Source: Bdellovibrionia bacterium (GTDB lineage: Bacteria; Bdellovibrionota; Bdellovibrionia; Bdellovibrionales; UBA1609). From it: a stretch of DNA of 39,261 nt. Numbering within the stretch: position 1 is the stretch's first letter; each line of letters opens with the position of its first letter. The notes under the pieces were generated by a model, which was given only the letters and a program-made list of their open reading frames with translations, had not been told where the DNA came from and searched no databases. Location: NCBI GenBank assembly GCA_030432925.1, contig JAUILT010000020.1, positions 1 through 39,261 of the forward strand, in the 5' to 3' direction. Below, piece by piece: positions 33,192 to 39,261 of the stretch. The position numbers and the translations under genes were made by a program.

Positions 33192-34241
33192 ATGTCTCAG
33201 AAACAAGAAGTATGGGAAAACGTAGCTGGTCTCGATGGGATCGAGTTTGTGGAGTATGCCAGCAAGGAGCCGGCAAAACTGGAGAAATTATTTGAACAGT
33301 ATGGTTTTAAAAAAATTGGTAAGCACAAATCCAAAGACGTAACGCTATTTCGTCAAGGGGGGGTGAATTTTATTATTAATAATGAGCCGGGAACTTTTGC
33401 CACTCGCTTTTGTGAGCAGCATGGCCCCAGTATTTGTGCTATGGGTTTTCGTGTGAGGGATGCTGTACATGCTATGGAGTCTACTTTATCTCGAGGTGCG
33501 ACATCTATTGAGAATACGGACGATCCGCAAAGTCATTCTTTTCCAGGCATTTATGGAATTGGTGGGTCAGCTATTTATTTTATTGATCGCTATCAGGACA
33601 TGGAAAATTTTAAAAAAGACTTCGACTTTACTGACTCTTCTGATCAACCGGGCTTGAAGGTGGAGGTTGTGGATCACTTGACCAATAATGTCCCTGTGGG
33701 AGAGATGCAAAAGTGGTGTGATTTTTATTCCAATCTGTTTAATTTTAAGGAGGTTCGCTTTTTTGACATCAAAGGTCAGCAAACGGGTCTGATTTCAAAA
33801 GTGATGAAATCTCCTTGTGGAAAAATTATCATTCCTATCAATGAACCCACAGATAATAAATCTCAGATTCAAGAATACTTAGACGAATACAATGGATCTG
33901 GAATTCAGCACTTGGCCTTATTGACAAATGATATTGAGTACTCTGTTGGACAGTTTCGTGACAGAGGCATTGAGTTTCTTGATGTTCCTGACACGTATTA
34001 CGAGATGATTCCAGAACGCCTCCCTCATGTAAAAGAAAACCTAGAGAGCCTGAGAGAAAAGAAAATTCTGGTTGACGGTGATGATGATGGCTATTTGCTG
34101 CAGATTTTTACCAAAAACCAGATTGGTCCGATCTTTTTTGAAATTATCCAGAGAAAAGGCCATGATGGTTTTGGTGAGGGAAATTTTCAGGCCCTATTTG
34201 ATGCTATTGAGCGGGATCAGAAACAAAGAGGATATTTGTAA
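33192..34241 (+). CDS. hppD: 4-Hydroxyphenylpyruvate dioxygenase
   Basis: 349 residues from ATG 33192 (AGGAG 7 bases upstream); the track start at 33036 adds a non-coding-looking stretch. A two-domain VOC-fold enzyme. The Fe ligands are His in 'VEVVDHLTNNV', His in 'GIQHLALLT' and Glu in 'IGPIFFEIIQRKG', and 'DDGYLLQIFTKN' is a family motif. It converts 4-hydroxyphenylpyruvate to homogentisate in tyrosine breakdown. It lies directly before homogentisate dioxygenase, whose ATG follows the HPPD stop with no gap. Confidence 0.95.
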   Translation: MSQKQEVWENVAGLDGIEFVEYASKEPAKLEKLFEQYGFKKIGKHKSKDVTLFRQGGVNFIINNEPGTFATRFCEQHGPSICAMGFRVRDAVHAMESTLSRGATSIENTDDPQSHSFPGIYGIGGSAIYFIDRYQDMENFKKDFDFTDSSDQPGLKVEVVDHLTNNVPVGEMQKWCDFYSNLFNFKEVRFFDIKGQQTGLISKVMKSPCGKIIIPINEPTDNKSQIQEYLDEYNGSGIQHLALLTNDIEYSVGQFRDRGIEFLDVPDTYYEMIPERLPHVKENLESLREKKILVDGDDDGYLLQIFTKNQIGPIFFEIIQRKGHDGFGEGNFQALFDAIERDQKQRGYL

Positions 34242-35348
34242 ATGCACCATTTTACACAAGGCAAGCCCACTCGTCAGGGACATAAAGGCATTCCTGAGGG
34301 GCACTACGAAGAAGAGCAGGGGCTAAAAGGTTTTTTTGGTCCGGTATCTCATTTAATTAAAAAGCAACCCAGCACGCGTTGGACTGAAATTGACGGACCT
34401 TTAAAGCCGAGAATGTTTGATTTGGTGAAGCTGGACAGAAGCTCAGGTTCACAAAGGCTACTGTTTAATAAGTCAGTGGCTATTCACATGAGTTTTGTAG
34501 ATGTTTATTCGCCGGAACAGGCAACTTCAATGAGAAATGCTGATGCTGACTTACTTTATTTTTGTCATAAGGGCTCAGGTGAGGTTTTTACTGAGTATGG
34601 CTTACTCAATTACACTTCGGGACAGTACATTGTAATTCCTCGGTGCCTTCAACACACCATTTTTCCAGCAGAAATGTCAGAGTTTTTTGTTGTTGAAAAT
34701 AAAACGAGCCACTATGAGGAGCCCGAGCGTGGTCTTGTGGGGCGGCATGCTATTTATGATATTAATGCTTTGATCAAGCCGGATCTGGAACTCCAACATC
34801 AACGCTTAAAGGAGCTGCAACTTTCGGTCACTGAAATTGCTGTTAAACGTTTGGAGGCAATCACTCGGTTTCGCTATGACGATTGTGTTTATGCCGATGT
34901 TGTGGGCTGGAAGGGAGACCTTTATCCCTTTACGTTGCATATGGATCATATGATGCCTTTGATGAGTCACCGAGCTCATCTTCCACCAAGTGCACATACG
35001 ACTTTTGTAGCTAGAGATTTTGTGGTTTGTACATTTTTGCCTCGACCATTGGAAAAGGACAAAGATGCTCTGAAAGTGCCCTTTTATCATCAAAATATTG
35101 ATTATGATGAAGTGCTCTTTTATCACGATGGTGACTTTTTTAGCAGAGATAACCTACATGCTGGGATGATGAGTTTTCATCCACAGGGTTTTCCTCATGG
35201 CCCTCATCCTAAGGCTGTTCAGTCTGTGGACTCAAAAACGGAAACTTCAGAGTATGCTGTTATGGTTGATACACGATGGCCACTTGAGGTGGACCCTGGG
35301 ATCCAACCGACGGAGTCTGTGGAGTACTGGAAGTCCTGGAGGGGCTAA
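34242..35348 (+). CDS. hmgA: Homogentisate 1,2-dioxygenase
   Basis: 368 residues. It opens the homogentisate ring to maleylacetoacetate. Cupin-like protein with 'LLYFCHKGSGEVFTEYGLLNYTSGQYIVIPRCLQHTIFP' in the N-terminal barrel and the metal-ligand His/Glu residues in 'DYDEVLFYHDGDFFSRDNLHAGMMSFHPQGFPHGPHPKA'. Shorter than human-type HGO (about 440) but similar to bacterial short forms. Start: AGAGGA about 9 bases before ATG 34242, directly on the HPPD stop. Maleylacetoacetate isomerase and fumarylacetoacetase are not in the window. Confidence 0.88.
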   Translation: MHHFTQGKPTRQGHKGIPEGHYEEEQGLKGFFGPVSHLIKKQPSTRWTEIDGPLKPRMFDLVKLDRSSGSQRLLFNKSVAIHMSFVDVYSPEQATSMRNADADLLYFCHKGSGEVFTEYGLLNYTSGQYIVIPRCLQHTIFPAEMSEFFVVENKTSHYEEPERGLVGRHAIYDINALIKPDLELQHQRLKELQLSVTEIAVKRLEAITRFRYDDCVYADVVGWKGDLYPFTLHMDHMMPLMSHRAHLPPSAHTTFVARDFVVCTFLPRPLEKDKDALKVPFYHQNIDYDEVLFYHDGDFFSRDNLHAGMMSFHPQGFPHGPHPKAVQSVDSKTETSEYAVMVDTRWPLEVDPGIQPTESVEYWKSWRG

Positions 35349-35350
35349 AG

Positions 35351-36481
35351 TTGTCGGAGAATTCCGAGGATCAGGCATTCATGAGGCGGGCTCTCGAAGA
35401 GGGGCGTAAGGGCTTGGGGTTGACGGCTCCAAACCCTGCCGTGGGCTGTGTGATTGTTAATAGCCGTGGCCATGTGATAGGAAAAGGCTACCACGCCAAA
35501 GCTGGCGGAGACCATGCTGAGATAGCTGCTTTAAAGACTGTCACTGACTCTGCAGATTTAAAAGGATCTACAGTTTATGTCACACTGGAGCCTTGTGCTG
35601 CTGAGGGAAAAACTCCATCTTGTGCTCATACTTTGGCGGCACTTCCTATACAGCGAGTGGTCTTTGGCTGTCAGGACCCCAATCCAGCTATGGCTGGGGG
35701 ACAAAAGGTTCTTGTTGATGCAGGTATTCAGTGTGACCAATGGGGGCCTTTAAAGCGGGAGTGCTTGGAGCTTGCTGAGGTCTTTATTTGCAATCAAAGT
35801 GCTAAAAGAAGTTTTGTGCATGTAAAGGTAGGAGCCTCTCTGGACGGACAAATAGCGCTTAAATCTGGTGAGAGTCAATGGATCACCAGTGAGTCATCGC
35901 GAGAGCAGGTGCAGGTTTTAAGGGGGCAATCGGATGCTGTTCTTGTGGGACGAGGTACATTTGAGCAGGACAATCCAAGACTCAACTCCAGATCAGATCA
36001 GTTTATTAATAAAACAAATATTGCTGTTATAATTGATCCCAAGGGGGGAGTGATCAGTCAACTGTCAGAGTCTCGTTTACTTGAGGTCCGCCCTTCCGAG
36101 AAGGTTTTTGTTATTGTTCATGAGGGGTTTTTGGGGGAAAGCGAGAACTGTAAAATTTTGCGCTGTCCTGAGGTTCAAGGCCAGTTGGATTTAAAAGTGG
36201 CCATGCAGGCTTTGTTGGCAGAGGGCGTTCACTCTGTTTTAGTTGAGGGAGGGGGGACGACGATTTCCCAGTTTTTCAATCAAGGCCTTGTGGACCGGCT
36301 GACAGTATTTATGGCTCCAAAAATTATTGGGGCTGCTGGAGGGCAGAGCTGGACGAAGGGCTTAAGCATTGACGGGCTCGAAAATGCAATCTGCTTACCT
36401 GAAATGAAAATGACTCAACTTGGTTCAAACTTCTGTCTCTCTTCGGGAATGTTCACTGACACATGGCTTAAAGGCGATTAA
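35351..36481 (+). CDS. ribD: Bifunctional riboflavin biosynthesis deaminase/reductase RibD
   Basis: 376 residues. TTG 35351 is 6-7 bases after GGAGGGG and gives the family's usual 'DQAFMRRALEEG' N-terminus. The deaminase domain (about 1-145) has zinc ligands in 'GDHAEIAALKTV' and 'PCAAEGKTPSCAHTL', and 'APNPAVGCVIV'. The reductase domain (about 150-370) has 'VKVGASLDGQIAL', 'SDAVLVGRGTFEQDNPRL' and 'HSVLVEGGGTTISQFFNQGLVD'. It catalyses the second and third steps of riboflavin synthesis. It follows homogentisate dioxygenase by two bases. No other rib gene and no FMN riboswitch is present. Confidence 0.93.
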   Translation: MSENSEDQAFMRRALEEGRKGLGLTAPNPAVGCVIVNSRGHVIGKGYHAKAGGDHAEIAALKTVTDSADLKGSTVYVTLEPCAAEGKTPSCAHTLAALPIQRVVFGCQDPNPAMAGGQKVLVDAGIQCDQWGPLKRECLELAEVFICNQSAKRSFVHVKVGASLDGQIALKSGESQWITSESSREQVQVLRGQSDAVLVGRGTFEQDNPRLNSRSDQFINKTNIAVIIDPKGGVISQLSESRLLEVRPSEKVFVIVHEGFLGESENCKILRCPEVQGQLDLKVAMQALLAEGVHSVLVEGGGTTISQFFNQGLVDRLTVFMAPKIIGAAGGQSWTKGLSIDGLENAICLPEMKMTQLGSNFCLSSGMFTDTWLKGD

Positions 36482-36563
36482 GTTTTCTCAAAACTATTAG
36501 CTATTTACCAAAATATTCCGATTCATTTTGTGGATTTTTGTTTTTTTGAAAGGGACGACTAGA

Positions 36564-37484
36564 GTGTCCGCAGCGGAGCAAATGAATTATAACATTGAAG
36601 ATCTGATTTCAGCCATTGATAAGCGTTGGCGAGAAAAAGTTGAGCTGAGAGATCTCGATGAAAAACTATTTATTGCTCGGGCAGGAGATGCCATCATTGG
36701 TATTGCCAGTGATGCAGACCCTACGTTGCTACTTGATTTGGCTTTGAATAGTGGTTTAAAACACGTCTGTCAGTTCTCTAATTTGCATCTAGAAAGAGAG
36801 CTGAATACATCAGCCAGCATGTTGATTAGCCCGGAGGGGTTTTTACATCACCCGTTGTCGACGATTCTCAAGCCAACTCTTGCTAATATTCGTACGGAAG
36901 AGACTTTAAAGCAGTTTGAAGTCAAATTTTCTAAAGCAATAGAAAAACAAAATATATTGAGTCTTTTGGAAGGCTACCTCGGTCAACACATTCGAGCTGA
37001 GAGCCTTATAGATGAAATCAAATCTGTGGCAGATGAACTGTTTACTAATGCTATTTATAATGCTCCATTTTCAGATCAAAAAACGGGCGATCTTAATGAA
37101 ATGGATAGAACAGACAGCTCTGTAAAAATGCCAGATGGAAATGAGGGAGTTATTTTTGCGGGTACGCATGACAAACAAATTGTTATTGGCTGTAGAGATC
37201 CTTTTGGAAGCTTGAAAATCGACAATTTACTCGACAGAATTTTGAAGTGTTATCAGGAGGGCGTTGCCAACACTATGCGCATGGATGGAAAAGGGGGAGC
37301 TGGTATAGGGAGTTATATGGTGTATAACACGGCGGCCAGCTACTATGTTGGAGTTCAACCGGGGTGTTCAACAACTGTGTGTTGTTCTCTTCCTATAAAT
37401 ATGAGCAGTAGGAAAAGAGGACAAATCGCAAAGAATATGCATTTTTTTGAAATCAGGGGGGGAGGTAAAGATGAGCCAATTTAA
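36564..37484 (+). CDS. GHKL-type ATPase of the anti-sigma-factor kinase kind, with unknown N-terminal domain
   Basis: 306 residues from GTG 36564 (AGGGA 8 bases upstream; ATG 36582 is also possible). The C-terminal half (about 140-285) has GHKL ATP-binding motifs: the N box 'KSVADELFTNAIYNAPF' and a G box in 'MDGKGGAGIGSYMVYNTAASYYVGV', like RsbW/SpoIIAB anti-sigma kinases. The N-terminal half (about 10-125, 'LFIARAGDAIIGIASDADPTLLLDLALNSGLKHVCQFSN') is a receiver-sized domain that I do not recognise. It overlaps the STAS gene by 14 bases. An anti-anti-sigma partner-switch with that protein is a natural inference. Confidence 0.7.
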   Translation: MSAAEQMNYNIEDLISAIDKRWREKVELRDLDEKLFIARAGDAIIGIASDADPTLLLDLALNSGLKHVCQFSNLHLERELNTSASMLISPEGFLHHPLSTILKPTLANIRTEETLKQFEVKFSKAIEKQNILSLLEGYLGQHIRAESLIDEIKSVADELFTNAIYNAPFSDQKTGDLNEMDRTDSSVKMPDGNEGVIFAGTHDKQIVIGCRDPFGSLKIDNLLDRILKCYQEGVANTMRMDGKGGAGIGSYMVYNTAASYYVGVQPGCSTTVCCSLPINMSSRKRGQIAKNMHFFEIRGGGKDEPI

Positions 37485-37950
37485 GGTGGAGAAGAGTGAA
37501 GACGGCAATGCTGTTGTCCTCTCTTTTGAAGGGAGTGTGGACGAGGATGCTGTGTTTTCCGGTATCGAAGTGGGTGGTGGGGCGCAGAGTGTTGTTCTTG
37601 ATCTGGGTAAAATCAACTCAATCAACTCGTGTGGAATTCGTGAGTGGATCAAGTGGATTAAAACAATTCCAACATCTGCCTCTATTACATATAAAAACTG
37701 CCCTAAGGTGATCGTTGATCAAATTAATATGGTAGCTGGTTTTCTTCCGGACAATGCAAGTGTGGAAAGCTTTTATGTGCCTTATTATAGTGAAGATTCT
37801 GGAAATGAAAAAATGATTCTCTTCACTAAGGGCAAGGAGTTTACTGATGATGGAGTAGATGCTCCTGAGGAAATTACAGACAAAGAAACTGGTGAAGAGC
37901 TGGAGATGGACGTTATAGAGGCCAAGTACTTTAAGTTTTTAAATAAGTAA
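37471..37950 (+). CDS. STAS domain (anti-anti-sigma-like) protein
   Basis: 159 residues from ATG 37471, with GGGGGGAGG upstream. The STAS core is residues about 1-105. 'SVVLDLGKINSINSCGIREWIKWIK' is the region of the phosphorylatable Ser in anti-anti-sigma factors ('DSSG'), here NSCG with the Ser kept. A 45-residue acidic tail follows ('KGKEFTDDGVDAPEEITDKETGEELE'). It is encoded between a GHKL ATPase and a PAS-Hpt kinase, 7 bases before the latter. The ATPase could phosphorylate it or be bound by it. Confidence 0.8.
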   Translation: MSQFKVEKSEDGNAVVLSFEGSVDEDAVFSGIEVGGGAQSVVLDLGKINSINSCGIREWIKWIKTIPTSASITYKNCPKVIVDQINMVAGFLPDNASVESFYVPYYSEDSGNEKMILFTKGKEFTDDGVDAPEEITDKETGEELEMDVIEAKYFKFLNK

Positions 37951-37957
37951 GGGTAAA

Positions 37958-39261
37958 ATGGATTATAGTTTTTTTGATTCACTTTTGGATGCTATTTTTA
38001 TTCTCGATGAAAATCGAAGGGTGAAGTATTGCAATGAATCTGCGGCAACGCTGTGTCAGTCTTCTGTTCGCAGAATCACTAAAGGCGAAGGAGTCGAAAT
38101 TTATAGCCTTTTTAAGCTTTCGAATGAAGAGCTATTTGTTGGTCGTTGCGGTGAACTTGGAAAGGAGGCTCCTACCCCTTGGGAAGAGGTCGATATGGAG
38201 CTTCTGAAAAAAAACTGTAAACTAAAGATTCAGGTGGCGATACAGCCCTTTGGCTCCCCATCTGGAGAGAAGCGTTGGGTTGTGACCTTTCACGATGTGA
38301 CTCTTGAGGAGTCCTTGCACCAGAAATACCAAGGTGAACTGGAGCAAAAAGAGGACATGATTCAAGAGTTGAAAGAGGCACGAGCAACGCTTGAGAACTA
38401 CTCCAAAAATTTGGAGCAGATGGTGGAAGAACGGACTCTTGAGTTACGTCAAGCTAACACTATGCTGAAGGCTATTATGGATAGTCTTGGACAGGGTTTT
38501 CTTGTGTTTGATAGGTCTGGTTGGTGTGGGGAGATTTACACAAAAGCCTGTTTAGATGTGCTTGAGTCTGCACCTTTGAATCAAAATATTATTGATGTAT
38601 TGGGTCTTGAGGGAGCTGATAAAGAACAGTTTGAGAAGTGGTCTGCGGCGACCTTTTCTCAGGCACTCCCATTTGAATCCATGAAAGAGCTGGCCCCTCA
38701 GCGGTACGATCACTCAAAGAATAAGGTCATCTCTCTGGATTATTTTCCCATTGAAACGGAATGGGGGGAGCTTGGTAATATTGTATTGGTTGCCACTGAT
38801 AAAACATCTGAATACGAAGCGAATCAGGCTTTAGAAAAAGAGCGTTTATTTGCAAAAATGGTTGTGAAACTCATTAAAAATAGAAATCACTTTGCGGACT
38901 TTTTAAAAGGTGTTGAAGGTTTAATAAAAGAGGTTCGGTCAGAGCTTGATAAGGGGCCAAAAGAGCTGAATGTCGACTATTTGTTTAGAATTCTCCATAC
39001 GCTTGAGGGTGAGGCTGGGGCTTTTCATGTAGGAAAACTCCGAAAGGCTTCTCATGATTTTCAAGAAGAGATTGAGGGACTACGAAGTAACAGAGGTACT
39101 TTTAATACTGCAAAGTTGAATTCTTGCTTGAAAGATTTGGAGTCAGCTTATAAGGACTTTATCAGCGACAATAATGAAATTTTCTCGGTGGTTCTTTTTA
39201 ATAAGTCAGAAATGGTAGAGGTTTCGCTTCAGAGTGTGGATGCCTTTGCCCAGCTCTTGAA
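37958..39261 (+). CDS. PAS-PAS-Hpt domain kinase or phosphotransfer protein, partial at right edge
   Basis: The frame is open from ATG 37958 (AAGGG upstream) to the window end, at least 434 residues, and is not in the ORF track. It opens with a PAS-like domain ('SFFDSLLDAIFILDENRRVKYCNESAA', about 1-130). A coiled coil follows (about 135-175, 'NYSKNLEQMVEERTLELRQAN'), then a second PAS-like domain ('AIMDSLGQGFLVFDRSGWCGEIY', about 178-285). An Hpt-like helical bundle comes next, with the phospho-acceptor His347 in 'LFRILHTLEGEAGAFHVGKL', matching the CheA HTLKGxAxxF motif. The rest of the protein, probably a CheA-type kinase core, lies outside the window. It is the third gene of the operon with the GHKL ATPase and STAS protein. 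Confidence 0.85.
   Translation, partial: MDYSFFDSLLDAIFILDENRRVKYCNESAATLCQSSVRRITKGEGVEIYSLFKLSNEELFVGRCGELGKEAPTPWEEVDMELLKKNCKLKIQVAIQPFGSPSGEKRWVVTFHDVTLEESLHQKYQGELEQKEDMIQELKEARATLENYSKNLEQMVEERTLELRQANTMLKAIMDSLGQGFLVFDRSGWCGEIYTKACLDVLESAPLNQNIIDVLGLEGADKEQFEKWSAATFSQALPFESMKELAPQRYDHSKNKVISLDYFPIETEWGELGNIVLVATDKTSEYEANQALEKERLFAKMVVKLIKNRNHFADFLKGVEGLIKEVRSELDKGPKELNVDYLFRILHTLEGEAGAFHVGKLRKASHDFQEEIEGLRSNRGTFNTAKLNSCLKDLESAYKDFISDNNEIFSVVLFNKSEMVEVSLQSVDAFAQLL

Noticed and set aside
35349-35351. FMN riboswitch before ribD
   Set aside because: Only two bases separate ribD from the previous gene; no leader exists.

Overview
This is a gene-dense chromosomal window of moderate G+C (mid-40s percent by eye) from a Gram-negative bacterium. 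I see no transposase, phage, CRISPR or tRNA gene. The mix points to a Bdellovibrio-like member of the Bdellovibrionota, or a close deltaproteobacterial relative. It includes many small secreted or lipid-anchored proteins of unknown function, a YkuD_2-type murein L,D-transpeptidase, a secreted subtilase, an elicitor-type transglutaminase, STAS/CheX/Hpt signalling genes, and pathways for using amino-acid carbon. The assignment rests on gene content only.

Layout. 1-12.3 kb: a STAS-CheX protein with a short CheX half (-); a secreted alpha/beta hydrolase (+); an SDR oxidoreductase (-); a radical SAM protein (+) facing an SGNH hydrolase (-); a glycerophosphodiesterase (+); a secreted and a cytosolic protein of unknown function (+); a lipoprotein with seven Cys-pair repeats (-); and a tight three-gene operon (-) of retropepsin-like protease, inactive transglutaminase with 7 TM helices, and ATP-grasp glutamate-ligase-like protein. 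12.3-20.6 kb: a secreted S8 protease and a UbiB/AarF kinase separated by a clear terminator; a secreted Cys-containing protein with an L,D-transpeptidase (-); a 27-residue membrane peptide missed by the ORF track; the RNase P RNA gene rnpB (+), whose terminator overlaps the end of a TPMT-like methyltransferase gene (-); and a DUF4442/hotdog protein.

20.6-26.6 kb is a leucine/isovalerate (liu) catabolic operon: methylcrotonyl-CoA carboxylase beta subunit, methylglutaconyl-CoA hydratase, separate biotin carboxylase and biotin carrier subunits, HMG-CoA lyase, and a membrane-anchored protein of unknown function. Most junctions overlap, which suggests translational coupling. Together they would take 3-methylcrotonyl-CoA to acetyl-CoA and acetoacetate. 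Isovaleryl-CoA dehydrogenase is not in the window.

26.6-39.3 kb: an elicitor-type transglutaminase; a rhodanese and HAD-IG nucleotidase pair; a PIF1-like helicase; a GNAT and FAD-oxidoreductase pair with a probable leaderless promoter; the tyrosine pathway pair HPPD and homogentisate dioxygenase, followed directly by ribD; and a signalling operon of GHKL ATPase, STAS protein and PAS-PAS-Hpt kinase that runs off the right edge.

Many ORF-track starts are too far upstream. Where a Shine-Dalgarno sequence or signal peptide decided the start, I moved it and said so. All family assignments are by motif reading without database searches.
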